Below are positions 11,007-22,120 of a stretch of DNA of 64,000 nucleotides, in pieces. Each line of letters opens with the position of its first letter. Position 1 is the first letter of the stretch. The position numbers and the translations under genes are program-made. Origin of the DNA: Helichrysum umbraculigerum (Eukaryota; Streptophyta; Magnoliopsida; Asterales; Asteraceae); NCBI GenBank assembly GCA_949592205.1, contig CATIUR010000004.1, forward strand, positions 83,365,337 through 83,429,336, read 5' to 3'. Under the pieces are notes generated by a model that did no database searches, had not been told where the DNA came from, and worked only from the letters and a program-made list of their open reading frames with translations.

Positions 11007-11274
11007 TTGCTTATCTTAGAATAACTTTATTTTTCATTTATTTTTGCTTAGTATTATCATCCCTAAACTAATAATACAGGATAAGCTAGAAACCCGATAG
11101 CACCGCACTCTTATATTTACATCGTAGATAAGTTTTATTTAACTTATACAAATGCAAACGATCAGATGACTCAAAACTCTTTAATAAACACCTTTTAACA
11201 AAAGTCATCCGATTCTGTTGCATTTGTATAAACTTATAAACTATAGCATTATATGTTTTTCTTTATGTTTCAGG
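11007..11274 (+). promoter_or_regulatory. pol-env spacer ending in a splice acceptor
   Basis: Non-coding spacer. It ends with a pyrimidine-rich run and TTCAG|G (AG at 11272-11273) two bases before the env-like ATG, a good 3' splice site. Spliced env transcripts are known for env-class plant elements, so the third ORF is probably reached by splicing. No donor was identified for A. Confidence 0.5.
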
Positions 11275-11763
11275 ATGGACGCTTCAGCTGAGACCTCAAG
11301 ACACGCTGCTCAGACTCAACAGAAACGGAAGAAGAATCGCAGAGGAAAGAAAAAGTTGACCACTGCCTCAGAGGAACATACTACAAATGTGACGAGCACT
11401 CCAGTTTTCGACTATGGGATCACCACAGTAGATCTAGCTGTGACCTGGGCGATTCTCCGAGAGCTCTCCATCTAGCATGACTCTCACTCTGACATCAGGG
11501 AGATGGTTGGACTCCCGAGACTTCCCGACCAGTCCTTCAGACTTGGTCGAGGTCCTGGACCATCTTGCCCGCCATGGTCATTCTTCCCAGCTGCCCCTAC
11601 TACAGAGCCTACTATTCCTGCTGCTGCTGAGACACATCCTTATCTCTCTGATGCATCCATGATGCCTGGGATCATTGTTGCCACGTCACCTACTTCCATT
11701 CCGGACAGTGACGTACTCGTAGAATTTGACCCAGACATGGATGATTTGCTAGACGAATTTTAG
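11275..11763 (+). pseudogene. Env-like third ORF of A, truncated
   Basis: Begins MDASAETSRHA at the splice acceptor, continues with a Lys/Arg-rich block (KRKKNRRGKKK), and stays in one frame to an acidic tail MDDLLDEF. One TAG stands at 11473. It has only about 160 codons, against roughly 600 in the env-like ORF of C, and the central ATHILA ORF-1-type domain is missing, so an internal deletion is likely. No signal peptide or membrane segment is visible. Its role in plant elements is unknown. Confidence 0.6.
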
Positions 11764-11965
11764 TTTATTTTATTTGCTTTATGTTTGATTTATTTTAGAC
11801 TTTTATGATGTTGAAATGTTGAACTGGTGATTGTGACTGTATTTATGGTATTGCAGAACTTAACTTCGTAAGGAATGGATGATCTTTAAATAGAGACTGG
11901 TCCACAAATCCAGCAGATCACTAGCACTACTCCTTTACGAATCTGGTCCTGATTCCAGTGCTCAC
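11764..11965 (+). other. Element A 3' UTR before insertion B
   Basis: Non-coding, T-rich. It ends with CTCAC (11961-11965), which is repeated at 43760-43764 on the far side of element B, giving the 5-bp target site duplication. Confidence 0.75.
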
Positions 11966-14626
11966 TGATGTGACGCAAAAAGTCATGTTTTTAAGCACGA
12001 TATTCCACACTTTTTGGACACATCTTTAGTGAAAACATTCCAAAACAATCATTAGTTACTAAAATTCACTAAAGTATTCCAAATATAGGCGTTGCTACAA
12101 AAACCACTAAAAACGTCCAAATAACGAGCAAAACATAGCGAATAAACTACAACCAATTCTCATACCCTCATTTACCTTATGATAAGCACATTCTAACCTT
12201 ATTATATGTTGTAATAGGTAAAAACGAGACGGGAGAATCAAGAATCATGCAAATCCGGTGAAGAACGGAAGAGATACGGCTTCCACAGATCGTTAAAAGT
12301 CATTCCAAACATGCTTGAGTTAAACACATCCAATTTCTGTGAAATTGGTACCATTAGAATCGTAACGGAATTACGAAAGCGTGAGCGCAAGAATCGCGTC
12401 AAACGGACATATAACGAAGGAGATACGGGCGTTTTAAGCAACGAAGGAAAGCCGAAACACCCCGTATACGGCCTTGGCAAGCCATATACGGCCCCACAAG
12501 ACCGTATACGGCCTTTTAACGCCATATACAGCCCTTCTAACCCCATATGCTGTTTTGGAAAGGCTTGGGTCCATCCGGTCATCCCCCTTCATGCTTGGTT
12601 CGCTTGTACGATGCGCTTTGATGTTTATACGTATTTCTCCTTTGGCTCCAAGCATTATTTCTTTGGCTCCAAGAATGGCTTCAAGTTTGGCTCCAAGTTT
12701 GGCTCCATGGCTCATTGCTTTGGCTCCAAAGTGATCTTTGCCTATAAATAGAGCCCATCACCTCCACATTTCACACACCATTCTCATTTCTCATTTCTCA
12801 CTTTCTCTCTCACACATTCTCTCTCTAGCACTACTCTTAGGAGTTAGAGGAGAATTATTCTTGTAGTTAGTTCCTCTCTCTAGTTTCTCTCTCTAGCACT
12901 ACTCTTAGGAGTTAGAGGAGAACTAGAGAGAGATTAGTTATGTAGTTAATTAGTAGAAGCTAGCATTGTAATACTTGGATACTGTACGAAGAAATACAAG
13001 TTGTTATTCTGCTCGCAATTCGTATCGGTATTATCTATCATTTCTTTTATTAATTTGTCATATGTATGTGATTTATTATTTATTAGAAATGTTTATTGTT
13101 ATGCATTGTGAGTAGTGTGCTTGTATGTTTGTCATGATTTAAATAGTAGTGATGATGTTACTTCAAATATATGATATTGGGATAACAACATTATGAAACA
13201 ACGGAGGTAACGTTATACGGCTTTCATTTGTATAGCGCTGGAAACATCACTAATGTGTGGAGTACGGAACGTGGAAGCTGTGAAAGTCATGGGCACAATC
13301 CGTTGTGGAATAATGTTTCCGATCATTATATAATTGGGAGTTGTTATACTTTGTTATCTGTCTAAGCTTATCCTGAATATAGATCTAGTGTCTCATCACC
13401 CTTTCCAGACTTTCACGTGACTATTGCCCTTAGGATAGGACTTTGCAAACCCAAATACTACGTAGATACAGTTATCTCCAGTTACAGTAGGAAGCTATGA
13501 ACTTTCTGTAAAACGGCACAGTACTTCGTATAGCGTCAAATACGTGGAAGCTAAGGAAATGCCGTAGGACTGTTTCATCGTGGAATACCTAGAAGTGACC
13601 CTTCTAGAACTCGGGTCTAGGAATTAAAGCTGTGGAAATGCTCGCTTCCCTGTACACCGTTAATACACCAAGGTTTAAATACAGCTGTGGAAATGCCTAA
13701 TGCACTGTACACCGTGAGTATACCTTGAGTTAGGAATACTGTGGAAATGCCTAATTGCCCTGTACACCGTGAGTATTCCTAGGGATGAACGCCTGAATGT
13801 AAAGGAGGGTCTATGTTTATGACGGTAGAATATATGCTTCAATGAATGAATACAGAGTTCTGTCAAGAGGGCTTAATGCTCCATAAACATTGCTTAACTC
13901 TACAATACCGATAGTTTAGAATAACAACAGTTAACAACCAGTACACAGTTAGATAATAACAAATAGACTTAGGGGTTAAGAAAGGTCAGTAAATACAATT
14001 GCGGCATGTTGCCTTATGCCTGCTCCCTAGATAAATCAAGGGTGACTTTGTCTTAATCAAGCAAAAGTTCAGGGGGGTTTGAAAACAGTCTGATCTGATC
14101 AGGGTTCATGATAGCCTAGGTACTCAGTGACATACGTATTTAGATCCGGAACTAAATAAGTAGGGTCCTAGTGTTTACAACTAATTTATCTGTCTGTTAA
14201 CTGACTGTGTCCCCAATAAACATCATCCTAACTGTATGCTATCCTAAATCATGGTGAACCATGTCTTTGTTATGTTTAAGTGTTACATATGTGCTAGCTT
14301 CCTTTTACTTTTATGTTTTATTAGTTTTAGTAGTTTTAATTAGATAAAAAATCAAATCAAATACCTATCCAACTATCTAAACCTTAGCTTGATCACTAAG
14401 TTATCTGAACGAGCTCTGTTTCAATTCTGCCGTCGTGAGGAACGACCCTGGATCATCCTTACCATATACTAGTATAAGGTATTCGTACCAAGTACCAGTA
14501 GATAGTACGGAGGATTAGGCTCCCCCGACAAAATATAAATTTAAAACTACCCACTGACGCCGCGCCCAGCGTAAAGGTCCGCAACGACGGGAAGCGATTC
14601 CTGATCCGACCGTTGGACGCGCGTCA
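11966..14626 (+). mobile_element. 5' LTR of element B
   Basis: 2661 bp, TGATGTGACG...GCGCGTCA. It is nearly identical to the two 3' LTR pieces. It contains the GTATAC and TTTGGCTCCAAG arrays, a TATA box at 12743, a duplicated block (about 12825-12925, 'gcactactcttaggagtt' twice), and three imperfect repeats of 'ctgtggaaatgc...ctgtacaccgt' at about 13629-13770. Confidence 0.88.
12461..12750 (+). promoter_or_regulatory. Two repeat arrays and TATA box in B 5' LTR
   Basis: Array 1 (12461-12550) has about four or five GTATAC-type palindromes (CCGTATACGGCC, CCATATACGGCC, CCATATACAGCC). Array 2 (about 12645-12730) has five or six TTTGGCTCCAAG-like units, each containing the near-palindrome TTGG-CT-CCAA. 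TATA box 'tataaata' is at 12743-12750. A C/T-rich leader follows (12770-12840), so transcription probably starts near 12775. Confidence 0.65.
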
Positions 14627-14632
14627 AGTTTT

Positions 14633-14650
14633 TGGCGCCGCTGCCGGTGA
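14633..14650 (+). other. Primer binding site of B (tRNA-Asp)
   Basis: TGGCGCCGCTGCCGGTGA, 6 bp after the LTR end. It matches the complement of the plant tRNA-Asp 3' end with two differences. Confidence 0.85.
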
Positions 14651-14863
14651 CGGTAGTACGATTTGGAGCCTGTTTAGACAAATTTAGTTTTTAAGCGATC
14701 CTTTTGGACTTGGATTCACCATCCCTGTCTGAAGTTACTTTATGCCCGTAGATTAGCGTAGTTAGGTTAGATTAAATTAGCGTAGCTTAGAATAACTTAC
14801 CTTCATACTACAACTTTAATTCTAAAACCTTATTCTTGTGCTGTCTTTGCTGATAACTTGGCA

Positions 14864-16207
14864 ATGGTAACTGTACAACAACTAAGTGATCAATTGGAAA
14901 GTCTCATTAATTCAAACCAAGATAGATGTATGAGTGATGCCCACGTAGATAATGAATGTCAAGGGTATAGTATGACTTATCCAGATAACATAGGGTATTT
15001 AGATCTTTAATCACAATACCAATATGACCCTTATGATGTCCAACAACATCAAAACCAACCTTACTATCCTGACCCATTCAATGTCTACCCACACTCATCT
15101 TACTCTGTACACTAACCACAACCGTATGAAAGTTCTAACTTGAGAGATATGCCCATAGCTTATCTTAGCAGTAATGCTACTCCTTCGCCTTCTTACGACC
15201 CACTTGAACATTTACTTAGGGAACAAGAAGACATGCTTAGAAGATGTACTGATAAGCTGTCTAAAATAGAAACACTAGTCCAAGTGAGAAGTGAGAGAAT
15301 TAGGAATCAAGTTACAACTGATTATAGGCTACAGGAAGATGAGAGGCACCCACACACCACATCTACATCACTTGACATAGACTTTCGTTCTCATGAGTCT
15401 GGTTGCAAAACTTCTTCAAATCCTACACCTACCCAATCTTCTAAATCATCATTTCCACCCATTCTTAACCTATCTACGTCCGAGACCGACGAAGAGTTCA
15501 TTCTAGAGGAACTTTTCGAACCACTACAACTCGAAACTACTAGCCAGGGTGATGAGTATGACGAGGTAGACGAAGAAATAGAAATGGAGAACCCGGATGT
15601 GGAGATTTACAAAGAAGATTCAGCTTCAGAAGGACCAGAGGAATGCACACCAACTCTGAGTAGTGATCTCATTCTAATTCAAACCGACGTGGTTGATACT
15701 ATCCCACAACAAGTTGTGGTTGATGATATCCCACATATCTTTCCGGATGAATCACCCATTGATCTAGTTGAACCTTCTATTGATATAGAGCCCACTACCC
15801 AAGTTTTCGATGAGAATGTTGTTACAAGATTGGAGACCATAACGGATACTGTCCCACCTCCATGCCCAGAGTACAACATTCTCATTGACCCAAAGACCAT
15901 AGGAAGTAAGGCGGGTTTTGCGTCATGGTTTCCTTACAAACCTTCTCTCCACCACATAATGACATATACATCTTGGAGTAGTAAGGATTCCTTTGACCAA
16001 CCCATTCCGACAATCCTACCTAAGGGGGTATTAGAAGTTGAGAGATTTGTCCTACCTCCGGTAAAACAATTCCCTTACTTTAAACCATCTCCTTATATTG
16101 GACATACCCTAGCCTTTACTTGCTTTAAACTCTTAGGTATGTACCAATATTACCCCTTGTGTCCACTGATGGATGCAAGGGAGCCACTAAGATCTTCTGC
16201 TAAATAG
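14864..16207 (+). pseudogene. Unrecognised ORF in the gag-pol position of B
   Basis: One frame from ATG 14864 to TAG 16207 with two nonsense codons (TAA 15008, TAA 15113). The open 3' part (15140-16207) encodes 355 residues. The N-terminal third is Gln/Tyr/Pro/Asn-rich with a short coiled-coil-like stretch (LLREQEDMLRRCTDKLSKIE), reminiscent of the C-terminal tail of Athila Gag. The middle is strongly acidic (Glu/Asp/Ser/Thr). The last 110 residues are hydrophobic and Pro/Tyr/Phe-rich and match nothing I recognise. No zinc knuckle or catalytic motif. Position just after the primer site and before the post-pol hairpins suggests it replaced gag-pol. Confidence 0.55.
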
Positions 16208-16212
16208 TGCTA

Positions 16213-16264
16213 GAGTCAAGCTAGAGACTCGAACAAAAACAAGCGCTTCTCGGGAGGCAACCCG
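16213..16264 (+). other. Double hairpin, first copy in B
   Basis: GAGTC-AAGCTAGA-GACTC at 16213-16230 and CGGG-AGGCAA-CCCG at 16251-16264, with AAGCGCTT between. It starts 6 bp after the ORF stop, the same relation as to pol in A. Confidence 0.6.
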
Positions 16265-16563
16265 TGTCTAACATAGTTTTGGTAATAGTAATATGCTAAC
16301 CTAATAAATAGAAAATGAAACCCTAAGATTAATGTTCCAAGCTTTCTTTATTTTTATGAACAAAAAGGATGGTTTGCGAAATTACTTCATTGAAATTTTT
16401 GTCAAAACCTTAAAACTTCCTACTCCCATTTGTTTGAACTTCATTGTAACATCTATTTTAACCATTATCTAAGATCTCAAGTTCTTACTATCCCTTTCAC
16501 TCACGAACAAGGAAACGTACTAGAATGAGAATTAGGAACCTTAGTCATCTTATACCACCCATT

Positions 16564-16697
16564 CACATATTTCGAGCATTGGAGGTACTTACATATGTTT
16601 CTTTAAACATACATATAAGATCTTTAAATGATTTGTCTGATAACCTGATTTGTATGTCAATGTGTGTATTATGCTCGAACTCGTTTAAAAATGTGTG
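16564..16697 (+). other. Multi-stem structure, first copy in B
   Basis: The outer arm CACAT pairs with ATGTG, then CGAGCAT (16573) pairs with ATGCTCG (16671-16677), with an inner ATGTTT/AAACAT hairpin after the conserved word 'gaggtactt'. A shorter homologue lies at 17384-17457. Confidence 0.45.
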
Positions 16698-17164
16698 CTT
16701 TGGAAATCTTTATACTTGGTTGCCTGATTTAAACTACTTATGCTAGTATTTCCATATCTGTTGTTTGTGCTGCGGTGAAATTATAGGCAACTAACACTTT
16801 TGGTGTGAGATTAAATTCCAAGTCATACGCTGGTTTGTTTCATCTACAAAGTAATCACTTTGATAGGTTATTTGCAAACCGGTGAATCTATGATTTGGAG
16901 AATAATCACTTGTTTGTTAGATTACATTTGTTTGTTATACTTGTACAAATGCCTAGCAAACAGGGAATGACGCCTATGGATAAAGAATCTTTGAGTATAA
17001 TGGGAAGACAACAAGGGGAGCTCACAGTTCATTGAATTTGGGAACTTCTTGAGCATTGCTTTGCAGGGGAGAGGAGATAACACTTCTAGACACAAAAATG
17101 AAGCTCTACTTGTATCTGGAGGATGACATCACTTCACATTATTTTCTATAATCTATCCTTTTGG

Positions 17165-17212
17165 AAGTCAAGCTCTAGACTTTAACAGCAGCGCTGCTCG
17201 GGAGGCAACCCG
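17165..17212 (+). other. Double hairpin, second copy in B
   Basis: AAGTC-AAGCTCTA-GACTT at 17165-17182 and CGGG-AGGCAA-CCCG at 17199-17212, with the perfect palindrome AGCAGCGCTGCT between. The outer pair of hairpin 1 is A-T here and G-C in the other two copies. Confidence 0.55.
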
Positions 17213-17383
17213 TGGAATAAGACGTGCAGAGAGAAAGTGTCAATAAGTGAAGAAAATCTCTGACTATCCTTCATACTTGGTCATACCTAAATGCTTAATG
17301 AAAACTTCTCTGAAGTTACAACTCATTTTCAAATAAATCACTCATCTCAGAAAATAGGAAATTACTTTGAAAAACTGATAATT

Positions 17384-17457
17384 CATGTGTTTCGAGCATT
17401 TGAGGTACTTGCATACTACTTTTATGCATTATTCTCGAACTCGTTTAAAAACACATG
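17384..17457 (+). other. Multi-stem structure, second copy in B
   Basis: The outer arm CATGTGTTT pairs with AAACACATG. Inside, TTTCGAGCATT, the conserved 'gaggtactt' and a TGCAT/ATGCA hairpin keep the order of the first copy with different stem sequences. 'ctcgaactcgtttaaaaa' is shared by both copies. Confidence 0.5.
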
Positions 17458-18378
17458 TTTTATAAATCTGATTCGTAATAGAAAACATCTTTTCAAATTG
17501 CTGAGACGGTGATTTCTCTTTCCATTTGCAATAAAAACTGAGTTTGTAAAATGGTACGTCCAATGTGTTCACACTTACGAGATTAATTCACAAGAGAATG
17601 GTGAATGAATGAAACCAATAGCAAGACGCTTGAAGCCGAGCCGATCTTCAATGATGCAGAAAGGATCTTGGCAACATCTCTATTCAGCAAATTCAGACTT
17701 TCAGCTTCATTGCAGCTCGCTATCTGGGGAGTGTCTTAACCCTTTACCCCCTTTTGTTTATGATTCTGTATATTATTTGCTTTGTTAGTTTGTTAAAATA
17801 GTCTATACTCTATCCTAAGCTTATCACTAAGTGTGGGATTCCAGCCCAAAACAAACACTTGAGAAAACATTTTCTTACATGTTCAAACTCTAAGTGTGGG
17901 ATTTAACTTTCAGTAAATCTCAACTCAAGAGAACATTAGGGACAATGTTCCTCTAAGTGTGGGATAGAAGGTACAGAATACCTTGGTTAGTTTTTATGAT
18001 CTTTAATGTCCGAAATAGTAAACTCAGAAAATGTTCCTCAATTTTTTCAAAATTTTTCAAGAAAATCTAAAAAGTACGAGCCTAATCTCTCGATTAACTC
18101 TACTATTTTGAGTCATAATATCTTTTGAGAGGAGCTATCTTCAAATATGAGTAATATATTTCGGAATCTAGGGAAAGTAAGGTATAAATTTTTTAAGCAA
18201 GAAATGATAATCTAATAGGAGCATGACGAAGCACATACAACCCTATTTGCAGTGAGATATCTTGAGCCCAAAAGCATTCATCTTTAATGCTTCACTATTC
18301 ATTTCTTGTGTGTGCCGATGCATGTATCTCTGAATTAGAACTTGCTCTTGACATACGCTTCGAGACCACATTGGTGTG

Positions 18379-18392
18379 TACCGTACGCGGTA
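18379..18392 (+). other. Conserved Athila 3' UTR hairpin (B)
   Basis: TACCG-TACG-CGGTA, followed by the conserved 'taggtgcaattaga'. Counterparts with different stems are at 53839 (A) and 33925 (C). Confidence 0.65.
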
Positions 18393-18789
18393 TAGGTGCA
18401 ATTAGATGACCTTGATATTCCCTAGGATTTAACCCACTTTTTACATATCTCTTCAAGCCCAAAACCCTTCCGATACTCATTTTTAGTATCGATGATCCGC
18501 CTAGTAAACCTTGTTGAGCCTAAACCTTTCGTTTCATTAAACCCCATCTTTAACCCCTATTTCCCAAAATATCCCCAAACTTATGTTAGAATTTCTGAGG
18601 TTATGAAGAACATCTTTTAGAATATCCATTTCACTTGTCTTACCCTTTCGTGTTCTCCAAAAGTCATCTCTCTTGAGAATCCTTGGTGCGTAAAATTGGC
18701 ACCATAGAAAGACTCGAAATGTTCAAGATAAGGGATTTCTGAAAGAATCAAAAGAAAAACATCCTTGGAAATTCTCTGGCAAAGAAGTT

Positions 18790-18858
18790 CTGAAGAAGAA
18801 AAAGAAAATAGAAAAAAAAAAAAAAGCAGAAAAAGAAAATAAAAAGAAGAAAAAGCAA

Positions 18859-18890
<32 letters not shown>

Positions 18891-18895
18891 ATAGT
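18790..18895 (+). repeat. A-rich purine tract
   Basis: About 105 bases almost purely A and G, including runs of 14 and 19 A, within the B 3' UTR. Simple low-complexity sequence; it has no counterpart at this length in the other elements. Confidence 0.85.
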
Positions 18896-19462
18896 TCCGC
18901 AAGAATAAAGCTTAAAGTCCTTCAAAGTATCATCCTCACAAGAAGATTCCGATAGAAGACCAACAGCTATCTCCTTTCTGTTCTAAAATAAAGTTTTTCA
19001 TGATCTCAGTTGTTTTTAAGATAAGCAACCCTTACACCCGAAAATACCACTATCCATACCCTTTTACCCTCACCAAACACTACAACCCTCATGAATGTCT
19101 TGGGATAATTAGCACCGTCCTCACCTAAGTGGTGGAGATCCGATTCTCGATCAAGCCTATGACGATGAGTGCTGCATGACTGGCTATTTGAGCGATTTCA
19201 TTTGTTCTAGATTAATAGGAAACCCGATACACTTTGAGTGAATTGAGTGACCAACCTTTTGTGAGATCGCCAAGTCATGTGTACTCCAAGATCATGAGAT
19301 TTGGATGTATGCCTAAGAGAATCTTTTGTTGTTTATGAAAGGATCATCTTATCTTTCCTTATATTCTGACATTATCTTACTTATACCTGGAAGTGGTAAC
19401 TCTTAAAACTATTCTGACTCGCTCTAAAATGTTTTAAAATGTTTTCAAAAACTGAGTGTTGC

Positions 19463-19495
19463 TTGAGGACAAGCAACGTCTAGTGTGGGATAACT
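19463..19495 (+). other. Polypurine tract of B
   Basis: 'ttgaggacaagcaacgtc' then 'tagtgtgggataact' directly before the LTR start at 19496. Confidence 0.8.
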
Positions 19496-20798
19496 TGATG
19501 TGACGCAAAAAGTCATGTTTTTAAGCACGATATTTCACACTTTTTGGACACATATTTAGTGAAAACATTCCAAAACAATCATTAGTTACTAAAATTCACT
19601 AAAGTGTTCCAAATATAGGCGTTGCTACAAAAACCACTAAAAACGTCCAAATAACGAGCAAAACAGAGCGAATAAACGACAACCAATTCTCATACCCTCA
19701 TTTACCTTATGATAAGCACATTCTAACCTTATGATATGTTGTAATAGGTAAAAACAAGACGGGAGAATCAAGAATCATGCAAATCCGGTGAAGAACGGAA
19801 GAGATACGGCTTCTACATATCGTTAAAAGTCATTCCAAACATGCTTGAGTTAAGCACATCCAATTTCTGTGAAATTGGTACCATTAGAAGCGTAATGGAT
19901 ATACGAAAGCGTGAGCACAAGAATCGCGTCAAACAGACATATAACGAAGGAGATACGGGCGTTTTAAGCAACGAAGGAAAGCCGAAACACCCCGTATACG
20001 GCCTTGGCAAGCCATGTACGGCCCCACAAGACCGTATACGGCCTTTTAAGGTCATATACGGCCCTTCTAACCCCATATGCTGTTTTGGTAAGGCTTGGGT
20101 CCATCCGGTCATCCCCCTACATGCTTGGTTCGCTTGTACGATGCGCTTTGATGTTTATAAGTATTTCTCCTTTGGCTCCAAGCATTATTTGTTTGGCTCC
20201 AAGAATGGCTTCAAGTTTGGCTCCATGGCTCATTGCTTTGGCTCCAAGTTGATCTTTGCCTATAAATAGAGCCCATCACCTCCACATTTCACACACCATT
20301 CTCATTTCTCATTTCTCACTTTCTCTCTCACACATTCTCTCTCTAGCACTACTCTTAGGAGTTAGAGGAGAATTATTCTTGTAGTTAGTTCCTCTCTCTA
20401 GTTTCTCTCTCTAGCACTACTCTTAGGAGTTAGAGGAGAACTAGAGAGAGATTAGTTATGTAGTTAATTAGTAGAAGCTAGCATTGTAATACTTGGATAT
20501 TGTACGAAGAAATATAAGTTGTTATTTTGCTCGCAATTCGTATCGGTATTATCTATCCTTTCTATTATTAATTTGTCATATTGTTCTTGTTTTTGATGTA
20601 TGTGATTTATTAATATTAGAAATGTTTATTGTTATGCATTGTGAGTAGTGTGCTTGTATGTTTGTTATGATTTAAATAGTAGTGATGATGTTACTTCAAA
20701 TATATGATATTGGGATAACAACATTATGAAACAACGGAGGTAACGTTATACGGCTTTCATTTGTATAGCGCCGGAAATATCACTAATGTGTGGAGCAC
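19496..20798 (+). mobile_element. 3' LTR of B, left piece
   Basis: Matches 11966 to about 13253 of the 5' LTR, including the arrays and TATA box (20261-20268). The TTTGGCTCCAAG array is one 12-bp unit shorter than in the 5' LTR. It is cut by element C after AGCAC (20794-20798), and the match resumes at 42353. Confidence 0.88.
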
Positions 20799-22120
20799 TG
20801 TTGCGACTCACACCGTGTCGTTGTTTTTCAAATGATGATGCGAGCGCAGCAGGGGTTTTAAATTTATATTTTGCGGGGCTTAAATTATACGTACTACCTA
20901 CTCTGGTTAGTAAGCGGTAAGTATGACCTAAGATCGTTCTATGAATCCAAACGTGTGGGCAATTAAAGTTGACACTTTCAGTAGGGAAGTATTTAGGATG
21001 ACACAAAGTAGGTAGGTTTTGGGATTTAAAGACAGATAATTAAAATGCAGAAAAGTAAATTGCAGGAAATTAAAATGCAGGAAAACAGATAAAGATAAAG
21101 ATGTGATTGCTGAGATTTTGATAATTAACATTTCAGGATGACATAACAAATAGGGTTGATACGTAATGTGGTAAATAAACTACTAGGCATAAACTCTAGA
21201 ACCCTACCAACTCAGTTTCCCGTTGGCGTGTCACTTGGAACTAGGTTATTGTGATTCTGATCGGAGCGATACGCAAACTTCCAATACTCATCTAGTTGAA
21301 AGATGAGCAACCTATTTTGGTTTAAACCGAGGTGCATGAATCAGTAGCGTATCGTCTCATAGGTCCGACCGTTCTTGACCCCTAAGGTAATTTACTACAC
21401 TACTAGCACGAAGATTAATAACTTTGCATGTTTGGACCGTCGATTATCTAAGACTTAGTGTTTTAAGGATTCTAGGTCACTAGGACTTTACTCTTATTCC
21501 TAAGTCTTGTTTTTGTTCAATTAAGCTTTAATTACTTCGACTTATGATTTAAGTTCTCCTTTTCAAACAGTTATACATCCCCAGGTTATTCGCAGTTTGT
21601 TAAAACGTGTTTCATATGAGGACCATGCCTTTCAATAATAGACAGTGTACTTTACATGAGATTTCCACTGCTTCTTATATCCAACACGCGGTCAAGAGTA
21701 ATTGACGGTGAAAGTGACACTCTAACTAATTAAATGTAAAGCAGTGCAGGAAAGTAAACCTAATATATACAACGAGTGATTTCACTGTGTCTTACTTATT
21801 GCATGTCATGGGCACAGATAACTACTTACCATAATTAAGGTTGATCAGGTCCTAATTACTAGGTTGCAGTCACGTGGATAACTGGAAAGGGTACTCCGTG
21901 AACTAGACTTAAATTCATAAAGTCTAAACAATACAAGGGTTATTATCTCCTATTTTATCTGAACGTAATTGACGAACATTATTTTGTAATGCATTGATTC
22001 TCGTAGGATACACCAGTTAGTTGTGAAGTTGTATTATCCTTTCGGAATTCCAACTATTAAACCAGAGCTGATTCCAATGATATAACTACCTTCGGTCGTT
22101 TACCGGCTTCCGTACGTTTG
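20799..22120 (-). mobile_element. 3' LTR of C, distal piece
   Basis: Matches 39793 to about 41112 nearly base for base. It is cut by D after GTTTG (22116-22120). Contains no gene; the short ORFs on either strand are not supported. Confidence 0.88.

Larger units (their letters stand above)
16208..19495 (+). other. Long structured 3' UTR of element B
   Basis: About 3.3 kb with no convincing gene. It holds two copies each of the double hairpin (16213, 17165) and of a larger stem structure (16564, 17384), three polypurine-tract-like words 'ctaagtgtgggat' (about 17827, 17891, 17955), the conserved Athila hairpin (18379), an A-rich purine tract (18790-18895) and the true polypurine tract. Homology to A 53533-54610 spans about 18030-19100. 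Confidence 0.7.

Noticed and set aside
12238..12751. ORFs of 86-146 codons in the B LTRs (also 19813-20269)
   Set aside because: They span U3 repeats and the TATA box and are explained by the TTTGGCTCCAAG array; duplicated only because LTRs are duplicated.
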